Positions 36,755 to 46,492 are shown, counted from the stretch's first letter. The stretch is 64,000 bases of DNA from Halotalea alkalilenta (GCF_001648175.1 NZ_CP015243.1:4030001-4094000), one strand, 5' to 3'. Made by a program: numbers and translations. The notes: generated by a model from the letters alone, not told the origin.

Positions 36755-37687
36755 TCACCAGCCGCGCCCTTGGAACAGCTCGCGCTCTGCTAGCGTACTT
36801 ACCGCAAGGCCTTTCATCGCGCCATCGCACTCCTCGCAGCAGGCGGCGACCACCTCCGGCTGATCGAAGTGGGTGCAGGCGCGGACGATCGCCCGGGCAC
36901 GCTGCTCGGCCTCTTCTCGAGGAGCGAAGGTGCGCCCGTCGCTCATGAAGATGCCTGAGCCTACGAATACCGCCTCTGCGCCGAGGCTTCGCATCAGCGC
37001 GGCGTCCGCGGGGGTGGCGATGCCGCCGGCGGAGAAGTTCGGCACCGGCAGCCGGCCTTGGGCGGCGACTTGCTGAAGCAGCGAGAACGGCACCCGGTGG
37101 TCGCGGGCGGCGACGTAGAGCTCGTCCTCGCGCATCCCGGCGAGGTTTCGGATCTCGGCCATGATCTGGCGCATGTGCTTGACCGCGTGGACCACGTCGC
37201 CGGTGCCGGCCTCACCCTTGGTGCGGATCATCGCCGCGCCTTCGTTGATTCGCCGCAGCGCCTCGCCGAGATCGCGCGCACCGCAGACGAAAGGAATCTC
37301 GAAGCCGTGCTTGTCGATGTGATGGACTTCGTCGGCCGGGGTCAGCACCTCGCTCTCGTCGATGAAATCGACCCCCAGGCTCGCCAGTACCTCGGCCTCG
37401 GCGAAGTGGCCGATACGCGCTTTGGCCATCACCGGGATCGACACCGCCGCCATGATCGACTTGATCAGCCGCGGATTGGCCATTCGCGCCACCCCGCCCT
37501 CGGCGCGGATCTGCGCCGGCACCCGCTCCAGCGCCATCACCGCACAGGCACCGGCGGCTTCGGCGATCTCGGCCTGTTCGACGTTGCAGACGTCCATGAT
37601 CACGCCGCCCTTGAGCATCTCGGCGAGACCGACCTTGAGTCGCATGCGCTCGGCGCGCTGCTGGTTTTCGGGGGAAGTCGGAAGCAT
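36755..37687 (-). CDS. pdxS: Pyridoxal 5'-phosphate synthase lyase subunit
   Basis: This 310-residue TIM-barrel synthase makes PLP from ribose 5-phosphate, glyceraldehyde 3-phosphate and ammonia. The two catalytic lysines lie in [11 protein letters not shown] and [12 protein letters not shown]. The start at 37687 follows GAGGAGA. Most gammaproteobacteria use the PdxA/PdxJ route, so presence of pdxST, with its own regulator, suggests horizontal acquisition or a second pathway. Confidence 0.96.
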   Translation of the reverse strand: MLPTSPENQQRAERMRLKVGLAEMLKGGVIMDVCNVEQAEIAEAAGACAVMALERVPAQIRAEGGVARMANPRLIKSIMAAVSIPVMAKARIGHFAEAEVLASLGVDFIDESEVLTPADEVHHIDKHGFEIPFVCGARDLGEALRRINEGAAMIRTKGEAGTGDVVHAVKHMRQIMAEIRNLAGMREDELYVAARDHRVPFSLLQQVAAQGRLPVPNFSAGGIATPADAALMRSLGAEAVFVGSGIFMSDGRTFAPREEAEQRARAIVRACTHFDQPEVVAACCEECDGAMKGLAVSTLAERELFQGRGW

Positions 37688-37785
37688 CTAGTTGTTCTCC
37701 TCGGCGGCGATGGAAAGCACACCGCACGGATGGCGGTGAATGCGATGATGGTGGCTGACGCCGGGCCGACGGGACAGGTACAGTG

Positions 37786-37828
37786 CCAGTACGATTCAAC
37801 CGAACCGTACTGGTCGCTCGACCAGTAC
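37786..37828. promoter_or_regulatory. Operator between pdxS and pdxR-like gene
   Basis: GTACTGGTCG-CT-CGACCAGTAC (37807-37828) is a perfect 10-bp inverted repeat 22 bp before the regulator start. A third half-site, CCAGTAC, lies at 37786-37792, exactly 36 bp before its copy at 37822. PdxR regulators of pdxST bind repeated sites in such divergent promoters, so this is the likely autoregulatory and pdxST operator. Confidence 0.7.
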
Positions 37829-37850
37829 ACTCGCCATAAGGAACGCAGCG

Positions 37851-39263
37851 ATGACTTCGACCCACCGAGGAGAGCCGGGCCAGACGCTGGTGGCCCGGGT
37901 AATGGCGCAAGTGCGCGAGCGTATCGAAGGCAGGAGCCTCAGCGCCGGCAGCCGGCTGCCGTCGATCCGGGCCCAGTCCGAATCGCTCGGGGTATCGAAG
38001 TCGACCGTGGTCGAGGCCTACGAACGGCTGGTCGCCGAGGGGCTGATCGAAGCGCGGCGCGGCTCCGGGTTCTATGTCGGCGAACAGCTGCCACCGCTAC
38101 GCCTGAGCGAAGTGGGGCCCAGGCTCGACCGCGAGATCGACCCGGTATGGGTGACGCGTCAATCGCTCGAGGCCGGTGCCGACATGCTCAAGCCGGGCTG
38201 CGGCTGGCTACCCGAGGAATGGATGCCCGAGCGTGAGATTCGCCGCGCACTGCGCGCGCTGTCGCGTCAGGCGCTGGCGCCGCTGACCGCCTACGGCACG
38301 CCGCAGGGCTCGCCCTCGCTGCGCCAGCTGCTCTCCCACCGGATCAGCGAACGCGGGGTGATCGCCCCACCCGAACGGCTGATGCTGACCGAATCCGGCA
38401 CCCAGGCGGTGGACCTGCTCTGTCGTTTCCTGCTCGAGCCGGGCGATACCGTACTGGTCGACGACCCCTGCTACTTCAGCTTCCAGGCGATGCTGCGCGC
38501 CCACCGCGCCCAAGTGGTCAGCGTGCCCTATACCCCCCATGGTCCGGATCTGGCCGCATTCGAGCACTGCTTGGCCGAGCACCGCCCGAAGCTCTACATC
38601 ACCAACGCCGCCCTGCACAACCCGACGGGCGCATCGATCTCGTTCGACGTAGCGCACCGGCTGCTGCGCCTCGCCGAGCGTTTCGAGCTCAAGATCATCG
38701 AGGACGACGTCTTCGCCGACTTCGAATCCCGCCCCTCTCCAAGGCTCGCCGCGCTCGATGGCCTCGAGCGGGTGATCCACACCGGCAGCTTCTCGAAGAC
38801 CCTCTCCGCCTCGGTGCGGGTCGGCTACATCGCCGCGCGCGGAGAATGGATCGAGGGGCTGGTCGATTTGAAGCTCGCCACCGCGTTCGAGTCGGGGCAC
38901 TTCTCCGCCGAGCTGCTGCATACCCTGCTCAGCAACGGCGCCTATCGCAAGCATATGGAGGGGCTGCGCAAACGGCTTTCGGACTCGATGGGCACCACGC
39001 TCGAGCGGCTGCGCCGGCTCGGTATCGAACCGTGGATCGAGCCACGCGGCGGGATGTTCGTCTGGTGCCAGCTGCCGGAGGGACTCGACGCTGGACGACT
39101 GGCCCAGCGAGCGTTGCAGCAGCAAGTGGTGCTAGCACCGGGCAACGTCTTCAGCCTGTCGCAGAGCGCCGGGCGCTTTCTGCGCTTCAATGTCGCCCAG
39201 TCGCAGTCGCCGAAGATCTATCACGCGCTGGAGGAAGCGATGGAGGCCCAGAGCCGCGTCTAG
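37851..39263 (+). CDS. pdxR: MocR-type regulator, PdxR-like
   Basis: This 470-residue protein joins a GntR winged helix (residues 15-80, SRLPSIRAQSESLGVSKSTVVEAY) to an aminotransferase fold with the PLP lysine in HTGSFSKTLSASVRVGY. It is divergent from pdxST, the arrangement of PdxR in Corynebacterium and Listeria, where it activates pdxST when PLP is low. The gene name is inferred from context and domain plan. Confidence 0.85.
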   Translation: MTSTHRGEPGQTLVARVMAQVRERIEGRSLSAGSRLPSIRAQSESLGVSKSTVVEAYERLVAEGLIEARRGSGFYVGEQLPPLRLSEVGPRLDREIDPVWVTRQSLEAGADMLKPGCGWLPEEWMPEREIRRALRALSRQALAPLTAYGTPQGSPSLRQLLSHRISERGVIAPPERLMLTESGTQAVDLLCRFLLEPGDTVLVDDPCYFSFQAMLRAHRAQVVSVPYTPHGPDLAAFEHCLAEHRPKLYITNAALHNPTGASISFDVAHRLLRLAERFELKIIEDDVFADFESRPSPRLAALDGLERVIHTGSFSKTLSASVRVGYIAARGEWIEGLVDLKLATAFESGHFSAELLHTLLSNGAYRKHMEGLRKRLSDSMGTTLERLRRLGIEPWIEPRGGMFVWCQLPEGLDAGRLAQRALQQQVVLAPGNVFSLSQSAGRFLRFNVAQSQSPKIYHALEEAMEAQSRV

Positions 39264-39270
39264 CAGATGC

Positions 39271-39657
39271 TCAGCCGCCGAACGGCGCGAAGCCGAGCCT
39301 CACCAGCAAGAGCCCGCCCCATACCAGGGCGGCGAACAGCGCGCTGATCAGTACCGCGGCGGAGCCGAGATCCTTGGCCCTGCCGGAAAGCTCGTGGTAC
39401 TCGCTGCCGACGCGATCGACCACGGCTTCGATCGCCGAGTTGAGCAACTCGACGATCAGCACCAGCAGCGCGCTGCCGACCAGCAGCAGCCAGTCGGTGA
39501 ACGAGCGGGCGAGCCAGAAGGTGGCGGGGAACAGCACCACCAGCAGTACTACCTCGAGCCGAAATGCCTCCTCGAAACGCCAGCCGGAGCGCAGGCCGTA
39601 CCAGGAGTAGCGAGTCGAATGAAGAAGTCGAGTGAAGCCGGTGTTAGCTGATTTCAT
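39271..39657 (-). CDS. dgkA: Diacylglycerol kinase
   Basis: This 128-residue integral membrane kinase phosphorylates diacylglycerol from lipid turnover. It keeps GYSWYGLR-like and EEAFRLE N-terminal motifs (here YSWYGLRSGW), three helices and the signature VELLNSAIEAVVDRVGSEYH followed by ELSGRAKDLGSAAV. The ATG at 39657 gives the usual length (E. coli 122); the frame extends to 39741 but with no similarity. It is convergent with pdxR, eight bases apart. Confidence 0.93.
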   Translation of the reverse strand: MKSANTGFTRLLHSTRYSWYGLRSGWRFEEAFRLEVVLLVVLFPATFWLARSFTDWLLLVGSALLVLIVELLNSAIEAVVDRVGSEYHELSGRAKDLGSAAVLISALFAALVWGGLLLVRLGFAPFGG

Positions 39658-39877
39658 CCGCGCGATGACCCGTTGCATGAATTGATGAGCGAAACGAACG
39701 CCGCGCGCGCCTTCGGCCTTGGTCCTAATGCCTGATGGCAAGCGTCGCGAATTTCCGACACCTTGGAATTCCTAGTGGGTGGGATGCCTGAGGGCCCGAG
39801 GCTCCAAACCGGCGTCCCGCATACCAGTCAAAAAGCTTACCAGACATCATTCCACGTCGCGCTACCAGGAGATTTCA

Positions 39878-40870
39878 ATGCCCCTTGCCCCGACGCACTT
39901 TCGCGCCCTGCTCGTCGATGAAACCGCCCCGCGCGTGCGCATCGAGCGGCTGCCGGCCCAGCGGCTGCCCGACGCCGCAGTGATCCTCGCGGTGGAGTAC
40001 TCTGCGCTCAACTACAAAGACGCCCTGGCGGTCAGCGGCCGCGGCAAGATCGTGCGCCGGTTTCCGATGGTACCGGGTATCGACGCGGCAGGCCGGGTGA
40101 TCGAATCAAACGACCCGCGCTACCCGGAGGGTAGCCAGGTGGTGGCGACCGGCTGGGGCATCGGTGAGCGCCATTGGGGTGGCTATGCCGAGCGCATGGC
40201 CGTCGATCCCGACTGGCTGGTACCGCTGCCCGAGGGGCTCGACGCGCGTCGCGCGATGCTGCTCGGCACCGCCGGGCTGACCGCGATGCTCGCGCTGCTC
40301 AAGCTCGAGCGCGCCGGGATCGCCGCCGACCAGGGAGCGGTGCTGGTCAGCGGCGCCAGCGGCGGGGTCGGCGCCTGGGCGATCGCCCTGCTCGCAGGGG
40401 CAGGCTATGAGGTCCATGCACTCAGCGGCAAACCCGAGCAGCGAGAGTGGCTGCGCGCGCTCGGCGCCAGCGAAGTGCTGCCCCGCGAAGGATTCGTCGA
40501 TGACGTACGTCCGCTCGGATCAACGCGCTGGGCAGCGGCGGTGGACAACGCCGGTGGCGAGATTCTCTCCGCCATCCTGCCGCGGATCCGCCCCGAGGGC
40601 GCGGTCGCGGCGATCGGACTCGCCGCGGGCATGACACTCGCCACCACAGTGGCTCCCTTCATCCTGCGCGGCGTATCGCTGCTCGGCATCAATAGCGTCG
40701 AAACCCCGTACGCCCTGCGCCTCGAGGCCTGGGACAGGCTCGCCAGGCTGCCCGCCGCCCGCTTCGCTGAGATCGACGCGGGCACGCTGACGCTCGACCA
40801 GCTCGAGCAGGCATCGAACCAGATGATCGAAGGCAAGCTGCATGGCCGCCACTTGGTCGTTCCTGGCTGA
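39878..40870 (+). CDS. acuI: Acrylyl-CoA reductase-type MDR oxidoreductase
   Basis: This 330-residue zinc-free medium-chain reductase is of the YhdH/AcuI group, which reduces acrylyl-CoA to propionyl-CoA with NADPH. The motifs NYKDALAVSGRGKIVRRFPMVPGID (read in parts), VLVSGASGGVG and the end HGRHLVV are typical. AGGAG precedes the ATG at 39878. It stands alone. In marine bacteria the enzyme detoxifies acrylate from DMSP; no DMSP lyase was seen here. Confidence 0.88.
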   Translation: MPLAPTHFRALLVDETAPRVRIERLPAQRLPDAAVILAVEYSALNYKDALAVSGRGKIVRRFPMVPGIDAAGRVIESNDPRYPEGSQVVATGWGIGERHWGGYAERMAVDPDWLVPLPEGLDARRAMLLGTAGLTAMLALLKLERAGIAADQGAVLVSGASGGVGAWAIALLAGAGYEVHALSGKPEQREWLRALGASEVLPREGFVDDVRPLGSTRWAAAVDNAGGEILSAILPRIRPEGAVAAIGLAAGMTLATTVAPFILRGVSLLGINSVETPYALRLEAWDRLARLPAARFAEIDAGTLTLDQLEQASNQMIEGKLHGRHLVVPG

Positions 40871-41074
40871 TGAGCGCAGGCTGATCGCCACCAGCACCTT
40901 AATTACACATTTTGTTTCGATTTGAATCGAATTCCATAAATACCTATGATGGATCGCTCGTTCCGAAATCCAAGAATCGATGACAACCCCTTGAGCGAGA
41001 AAGAAATTCCGTCACCCGAGCCGCGCTGTCGTGCCTCGAGGGGATGACGCATCGATCCAGCAAGGCAATCTGTC

Positions 41075-42358
41075 ATGAGCGACGATCCGCAATCGCAAGA
41101 CGAGGTCAGGATCAGGGTGCGCAAGCTGAGCAAGGTGTTCGGCAAGCATCCCGACCGCGCCCTGGCGCTGCGCGACCAGGGCCTCGATCGCGCAGCGATC
41201 CTCGAGCGCACCGGCGACACCCTTGGCCTGTCCAACATCGACTTCGAGGTCAGAAGCGGCGAGCTGCTGGTGATCATGGGGCTTTCCGGCTCGGGCAAAT
41301 CGACCCTGATCCGCTGCCTCAACCGCTTGATCGAACCGAGCGAGGGCGAGATCTCGATCGAAGGCGACGAGATCACCAGGATGGACACCAAGCGCCTGCG
41401 CGAGTGCAGGCGCCGCCATTTCTCGATGGTGTTCCAGCATTTCGCCCTGTTCCCCCACCGCAGCGTGCTGGCCAACGCCGAGTACGCCCTCGAAATTCGG
41501 GGCATGCCCAAGGCCCAGCGCCAGGAGAAGGCGCTCGACGCGCTCAAGCGGGTCGGCCTCGAGGAGTGGAAGGACGCCTATCCACGCCAGCTCTCCGGCG
41601 GCATGCAACAGCGCGTCGGCCTCGCCCGGGCGCTGGCCAGCGACTCGAGCGTGATGCTGATGGACGAGGCGTTCTCCGCCCTCGACCCGCTGATCCGCCG
41701 CGACATGCAGCAGGAGCTGGTCGGGCTGCAGCGCGAGCTCGACAAGACCATCGTGTTCATCACCCACGACCTCGATGAGGCGCTCAACATCGGCGATCGG
41801 ATCATCCTGCTCAAGGATGGCGAGATCGTGCAGGTCGGCACGCCCGAAGAGATCCTCACCCACCCCGCCAACGCCTACGTCGAGCGCTTCGTCGAAGGGG
41901 TCGACATGAGCCGGGTGCTGACCGCACAGGCCGCGATGCGACGCCCCGTGGCCCCGATCACCCTCGACGCGACGCCGGGCGAAGCGCTCGCGCGGATGGA
42001 CGAGGGCGGTGTCGATACCCTCTATGTGGTCGACGACGAGCAGCGGCTCGCCGGCATTCTCGAGCGAGGCGCTTTGGTCCGCGCCTGCGCGGGGGAGGCA
42101 CCGCCGCTGGCGACTTTGATCGAGCGCGAGGTACCGCGCGTGCTGCCCGCAGAGCCGCTCCACCACCTCTTCCCGATGTTCAACAAACGCAACTACCCGA
42201 TCGCCGTGGTCGATGGCGAGGGCCGGCTACGCGGTGTAGTGGTGCGCGGCGCGGTACTGGCCCAGCTCGCCGAGGTCGGCCGTGAAGCACCTTCCCCCGA
42301 ACCGGCGCCCAGCCTGGCACCGCTCGACGGCCCCTCGGCCACAGGAGTCTCATCATGA
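41075..42358 (+). CDS. proV: Glycine betaine/proline ABC transporter ATP-binding protein
   Basis: This 427-residue ATPase of an osmoprotectant importer has the quaternary-amine type N-terminus (VRKLSKVFGKHPDRALAL), Walker A GLSGSGKST, signature LSGGMQQRVGLARAL and Walker B VMLMDEAFSALD. A C-terminal pair of CBS domains (about 285-410) probably senses ionic strength, as in OpuA. It overlaps proW by four bases. Confidence 0.93.
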   Translation: MSDDPQSQDEVRIRVRKLSKVFGKHPDRALALRDQGLDRAAILERTGDTLGLSNIDFEVRSGELLVIMGLSGSGKSTLIRCLNRLIEPSEGEISIEGDEITRMDTKRLRECRRRHFSMVFQHFALFPHRSVLANAEYALEIRGMPKAQRQEKALDALKRVGLEEWKDAYPRQLSGGMQQRVGLARALASDSSVMLMDEAFSALDPLIRRDMQQELVGLQRELDKTIVFITHDLDEALNIGDRIILLKDGEIVQVGTPEEILTHPANAYVERFVEGVDMSRVLTAQAAMRRPVAPITLDATPGEALARMDEGGVDTLYVVDDEQRLAGILERGALVRACAGEAPPLATLIEREVPRVLPAEPLHHLFPMFNKRNYPIAVVDGEGRLRGVVVRGAVLAQLAEVGREAPSPEPAPSLAPLDGPSATGVSS

Positions 42359-43194
42359 TCGACGTGCCACGCATCCCTCTCGGCGGTTGGATCGAAGCTG
42401 GCCTCGACTTCCTCACCGGCCACTATTCGCATGTCACCCGGGCGATTTCACGCTTTACCCGCAGCAACATTTCATCGCTCAACGACCTGCTGATGTCGGT
42501 GCCCCCCTGGGCGATGATCGTGGTGATCGCCCTGCTCTGCTGGCGGATATCAGGCTACCGGCTGGGTGTCTTCGCGATCCTCGGGCTCTCGCTGATCTGG
42601 AACCTGGGTCTCTGGCAGCCGACCATCCAATCGCTGAGCCTGGTGGTGATCGCGACCCTGGTCGCGATCGTCATCGCCCTGCCGATCGGAGTGCTCGCCG
42701 CGCTCTCGGACGGCTTCAACCGCGTGGTGATGCCGATCCTCGACTTCATGCAGACCATGCCGGCGTTCGTCTACCTGATCCCGGCGATTCCGTTCTTCGG
42801 CATCGGCGCGGTGTCAGCGATCTTCGCCACGGTGATCTTCTCGATGCCACCGGCGATCCGCTTCACCGCACTCGGCATCCGCCAGGTGCCCACCGAACTC
42901 GCCGAAGCCGCTGACGCCTTCGGCTCCACCCGGATGCAGAAACTGCTCAAGCTGCAGCTGCCCTTGGCACTGCCGACCGTGATGGCGGGCATCAACCAGA
43001 CCATCATGCTGGCGCTGTCGATGGTAGTGATCGCCGCGATGATCGGCGCCAACGGCCTCGGCGCGGAGGTCTGGAGCGCGATCCAGCGGCTCCAGCCCGG
43101 TGCCGGCTTCGAGGCCGGCATCGCGGTAGTGATCCTGGCGATGCTGCTCGACCGCATCACCCAGGCGATGAAGGGGCGCGAAGCCGCGCGATGA
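42355..43194 (+). CDS. proW: Glycine betaine/proline ABC transporter permease
   Basis: This 279-residue permease has six or seven hydrophobic segments after an amphipathic N-terminus, and the family motifs LDFMQTMPAFVYLIP and EAADAFGSTRMQKLLKLQLP, the ATPase-contact loop. It is coupled to proV by an ATGA overlap and followed by proX after 38 bp. Confidence 0.93.
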   Translation: MIDVPRIPLGGWIEAGLDFLTGHYSHVTRAISRFTRSNISSLNDLLMSVPPWAMIVVIALLCWRISGYRLGVFAILGLSLIWNLGLWQPTIQSLSLVVIATLVAIVIALPIGVLAALSDGFNRVVMPILDFMQTMPAFVYLIPAIPFFGIGAVSAIFATVIFSMPPAIRFTALGIRQVPTELAEAADAFGSTRMQKLLKLQLPLALPTVMAGINQTIMLALSMVVIAAMIGANGLGAEVWSAIQRLQPGAGFEAGIAVVILAMLLDRITQAMKGREAAR

Positions 43195-43232
43195 AGCCGC
43201 GCAATCACAACCAAGAGCAAGGAGCGAAGACA

Positions 43233-44105
43233 ATGCAACTGACCAAGACGCTAGGAACATCGCTGATCGGCGCACTGGCGCTAGGCGCGCTCAGCGGCCA
43301 GGCGCTGGCTCAAGACAAGGGCTCGGTGAACATCGCCTACGTCGAATGGGCCGACAACATCGCTTCATCCAACGTGCTCAGGGTGGTACTGGAGCAGCAG
43401 GGCTACCAGGTCGAGACCACCTCGCTCTCGGCGGCGGCAATGTGGCAGGCGGTAGCGTTCGGGGACGCCGACATGATGACCGCTTGGCTGCCGACCACCC
43501 ACGCGCAGTACTACAGCCAGCTCCAGGATCAGGTCGAGAACCTGGGCCCGAACTTCGAAGGTACCCGCCTGGGGCTCGTGGTGCCGAGCTACGTCGAGGA
43601 GGTGAACTCGATCGAAGACCTTGCCAGCCACGCCGACGAGTTCGACGACGCCATCACCGGCATCGATCCCGGCGCCGGGATCATGAGCATCACCGAGCAG
43701 GCGATGGAGGACTACGGACTCGATGACCTGGAGCTCACCACCGGCAGTGACGCAACCATGACCGCCGCGCTCGGCAGCGCGATCGCCAATCAGCAGCCGA
43801 TCGTGGTCACCGGCTGGACCCCGCACTGGATGTTCTCGCGCTGGGACCTCAAGTACCTCGAGGACCCGCAGAACGCCTTCGGCGAAGCCGAGCAGATTGA
43901 CACCGTGGTGCGCGAGGGCCTCGAGGACGACGATCCCGAAGCCTACTGCATCTTCAACAACTTCCGCTGGAGCCCGGATGAGATGGGCGCAATGATGCTG
44001 CTCAACGAGCAGCAGGGCAGCGATCCCTATGAAAACGCCAAGCAGTGGGTCGCCGACCACCAGGCGCTGGTCGACAGCTGGACCGAAGGCTGCCAGCAGG
44101 GCTGA
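43233..44105 (+). CDS. proX: Glycine betaine/proline ABC substrate-binding protein
   Basis: This 290-residue OpuAC-type binding protein has a signal peptide ending ALA-Q near residue 22, and aromatic residues suited to hold a quaternary ammonium (YVEWADN, MTAWLPTTH, GWTPHWMF, FRWSPDEM). The ATG at 43233 follows AAGGAG; a start at 43191 would precede the leader with polar residues. Cys266 and a second Cys near the C-terminus may form a disulfide. A strong terminator follows. Confidence 0.93.
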   Translation: MQLTKTLGTSLIGALALGALSGQALAQDKGSVNIAYVEWADNIASSNVLRVVLEQQGYQVETTSLSAAAMWQAVAFGDADMMTAWLPTTHAQYYSQLQDQVENLGPNFEGTRLGLVVPSYVEEVNSIEDLASHADEFDDAITGIDPGAGIMSITEQAMEDYGLDDLELTTGSDATMTAALGSAIANQQPIVVTGWTPHWMFSRWDLKYLEDPQNAFGEAEQIDTVVREGLEDDDPEAYCIFNNFRWSPDEMGAMMLLNEQQGSDPYENAKQWVADHQALVDSWTEGCQQG

Positions 44106-44140
44106 GCCGCCCTGCCCCTCGACCATCGAGGTTTGCTCCG

Positions 44141-44172
44141 ACACCCCCGGGCCGTAAGGCCCGGGGGTGTTT
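44141..44172 (+). terminator. Rho-independent terminator of proVWX
   Basis: A perfect 13-bp GC-rich stem, ACACCCCCGGGCC and its complement, closes a GTAA loop and is followed by a short T-run (GTTT). It starts 36 bp after the proX stop. Confidence 0.85.
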
Positions 44173-44221
44173 CGTCCAGGCGCGCCGGACGCCAAGCGGC
44201 GGAAAGCTTAGGCTACGACGG

Positions 44222-44730
44222 CTAACCACCTGCCTCGGGCTTCCAGCGTTGCCGCCGCTTCGCTGGAAGCTCATGTGCCTGGACGTAAGCGGTCAAGAGC
44301 AGGATGAGCTGTGCTTCGAGGCAGGCCTCGAACCCGGCCGGAGCAAGCCCTTCGAGCACGGTCCGCACAGGTCCGACGAGGGCGTCCAGCGCAATAACGG
44401 CCGCCACGGCGGGATCGTCGAAATGGGCATCGGGGGCGCTCGCCAGCATCGCCGTGATCGCCTCCACGAGGCGCGCATGCGCTCGAGCGGCCAGCTCAGC
44501 GCCGCGACGAGCAGCGCGTCGCGGTTTGGATAGTACTGATAGAGGCTACCGACCGACATGCCCGCGCGCTTGGCGACGCGCGTCGTCGTGCAGCGGCTCA
44601 GGCCCTCCCGGATCAAAACCTGAACGGTGGCGATATGCAGCGCTTCGACGGTGGCTGTGGAGCGGGCCTGTACCGGGGATTTCCGCGGCTCTAGCGCCGA
44701 TGTGTCTGTGCTCAAGGAATGCGAATTCAA
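44222..44730 (-). pseudogene. TetR-family regulator, internally deleted and frameshifted
   Basis: Codons from a TTG at 44730 give a normal TetR N-terminus with its helix-turn-helix (CTTTRVAKRAGMSVGSLYQYYP) up to about residue 75 (LERMRAS). The rest of a TetR C-terminal domain (EAITAMLASAPDAHFDDPAV ... LLLTAYVQAHELP) is found at once in another frame, ending at 44222. Compared with usual members of about 200 residues, roughly 50-60 codons are missing at the join near 44468. The loss is too large for a simple sequencing slip, so the gene is taken as decayed. Confidence 0.8.
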
Positions 44731-44786
44731 GAACTGAGAGATCCTTCATATACTGCCTTGAACGCAGCTTGGCAAGGGGACTCGAC

Positions 44787-44924
44787 ATGACCAGCATCAA
44801 CGAGATCGGCACCTTCTCCGCGAAGGAATTGACCCAGGCGGTGCATGACAATCTGTGCAACCTCGCACTCGACGTGCCGGACGAAGTGCTCCCCGCGCTC
44901 GACGACATCGCGGCCGCCCGCTAG
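44787..44924 (+). CDS. Hypothetical 45-residue protein
   Basis: A short ORF (MTSINEIGTFSAKELTQAVH...) begins six bases after AAGGGGA, 57 bp from the divergent decayed TetR gene, where that regulator's target would lie. It has no membrane segment or signal peptide, and I recognise no family. It may be the 5' remnant of a longer target gene or a genuine small protein. Its stop shares the tetranucleotide CTAG with the stop of the convergent LysR gene. Confidence 0.4.
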   Translation: MTSINEIGTFSAKELTQAVHDNLCNLALDVPDEVLPALDDIAAAR

Positions 44925-45835
44925 CGACTATGCTCGGCCAGCCAGTGGCGGAATTCGCGCATCGGCAGGTTGAGATGGCGATGCTCGGGGATCAGTAGGG
45001 TCAGGCCGCCCGGGCTCGGTAGCCGGTCGGGCAGTGCGAGCACCAGCTGGCCCTGGCGAATCTCGTGGTCGAACAGGCGCGTCCAGCCCAGGGTCACGCC
45101 CTGCCCGGTGAGCGCTGCATTGATCAGCAGCTGGTAGCTATTGGCGCGCAGGGTGTGCTTCGGCGTACGCCAGTCGAAATCGAGCATCTGATACCAGCGC
45201 CGCCAGGTCATCCAATCGTTGTAGTGGTCCTCGAGCACCAGCAGTACATGCGCCTCGAGCAGCGCGCTCGAGTCCGAGATCGGCCCCATCTGCTCCAGGT
45301 AGTGCGGCGCGCAGAGCGCGGCGATGCTCTCGCTTTCGAACACGGGCTCCACCCTGACCCCGGGCGGTGGCTCGTGCTCGAGCAGATAGTAAAGCCCCAG
45401 GTCGAACTCGGCGAGATCCAGCGAGAAAGGGTCCTCGACCACCAGTAGACGAATCGCGGTCCCCGGATGCTGGGCGCGAAAGTCCGGCATCAGCCGGGAA
45501 AGCCAGAAGGAAGCGATGGTCGGGCTGGCGGCGATGGTCAGCTGGCGTTCACTGGAGGTTCGACGCAGCTCGACCGTGGCCTCGCCGAGCTCGCGCAACA
45601 GACGCTGCACCACCTTGTAGTAGCGCTCCCCCGCCGGTGTCAGGCGAAGCCCCGCGGACTCACGGAAGAACAAGCCACGGCCGAGGTCCTGCTCGAGACG
45701 CTTGATCTGCCGGCTCACCGCGCTCTGGGTCAGGTGTAGCTCCTCGGCGGCACGGGTCACGCTCAGATAGCGCGCCGCCGCCTCGAACGCGCTCAGGCAG
45801 TTGAGCGGCGGTAGCGGATCGCTGCTCGGCGACAT
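44921..45835 (-). CDS. LysR-family regulator, GcvA-like
   Basis: This 304-residue regulator opens with PLPPLNCLSAFEAAARYLSVTRAAEELHLT (read in parts), the pattern of the GcvA/AmpR branch, and has the helix-turn-helix TQSAVSRQIKRLEQ. The effector domain is complete. The ATG at 45835 follows GAGGAG; a start at 45880 is less likely. It is not clearly paired with a target gene. Confidence 0.88.
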   Translation of the reverse strand: MSPSSDPLPPLNCLSAFEAAARYLSVTRAAEELHLTQSAVSRQIKRLEQDLGRGLFFRESAGLRLTPAGERYYKVVQRLLRELGEATVELRRTSSERQLTIAASPTIASFWLSRLMPDFRAQHPGTAIRLLVVEDPFSLDLAEFDLGLYYLLEHEPPPGVRVEPVFESESIAALCAPHYLEQMGPISDSSALLEAHVLLVLEDHYNDWMTWRRWYQMLDFDWRTPKHTLRANSYQLLINAALTGQGVTLGWTRLFDHEIRQGQLVLALPDRLPSPGGLTLLIPEHRHLNLPMREFRHWLAEHSR

Positions 45836-45925
45836 CGGCTTGGACTCCTCGCCTGGACGGGTAGCGCAGGAGGGTAGCATAGTCGCCCTGCCATCTCGTT
45901 CGCAGAGAGGTCGCTGGCCCGCAGC

Positions 45926-46492
45926 TCAAATGGCATAAGCGCGGCCCTCGCGGCGCTCATGCCGATATATACGCTCCCATAGCGCGTCCGAGCACTGCGC
46001 AGCTAAACGGCGATCGAGCAGGAACTCTGAACGCATAGTGCGCAGCTGGCTCGACGTCTGGCATGCCTCATAGCGCGGACTTCCCCCTTCCAGCAGGGCC
46101 CGTGCGCGAAGATTGAAGTCCAAAGCGAACAGCCCTCCGATGCAGGCAACGACCAACTGCATCGACCAGAAAAGTTTCATCGTCCTGCGACTGCTTCTCT
46201 CCCGCCGTCTGATCAAGCATTCCCCATGCATGAGCGCGTTAGCCAGCGCAAAGTAGATGCAGGAGGTCATCAAAACGCCCGCGATCCAGGCTGCCTGTTC
46301 TCTTGGCAGCAGGATGACCTGGGCTTCTTGATTGACCATTGCCCAATAGATGTTCCACATCGGAAGCAGCATCAGCATCGCCAATGGCGCCAGAAGCCCG
46401 ATCAAATACACTATGGAAAGCACTCTTCCCCAACGAGGAAATCGTCGAGAAGTCATGAAACAATAATCCCATATCTTTGACAGCATACTCAT
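45926..46492 (-). CDS. Uncharacterised membrane protein
   Basis: This 188-residue protein has three hydrophobic segments (near residues 25-50, 62-85 and 105-125) and a basic, Cys-containing C-terminal part. I do not recognise a family. The ATG at 46492 follows GGAG by six bases; the frame opens further to 46648, where it would overlap the RTX gene. It lies 124 bp downstream of the RTX-like gene on the same strand, in less GC-rich DNA, so the two may be acquired together and functionally paired. Confidence 0.6.
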   Translation of the reverse strand: MSMLSKIWDYCFMTSRRFPRWGRVLSIVYLIGLLAPLAMLMLLPMWNIYWAMVNQEAQVILLPREQAAWIAGVLMTSCIYFALANALMHGECLIRRRERSSRRTMKLFWSMQLVVACIGGLFALDFNLRARALLEGGSPRYEACQTSSQLRTMRSEFLLDRRLAAQCSDALWERIYRHERREGRAYAI

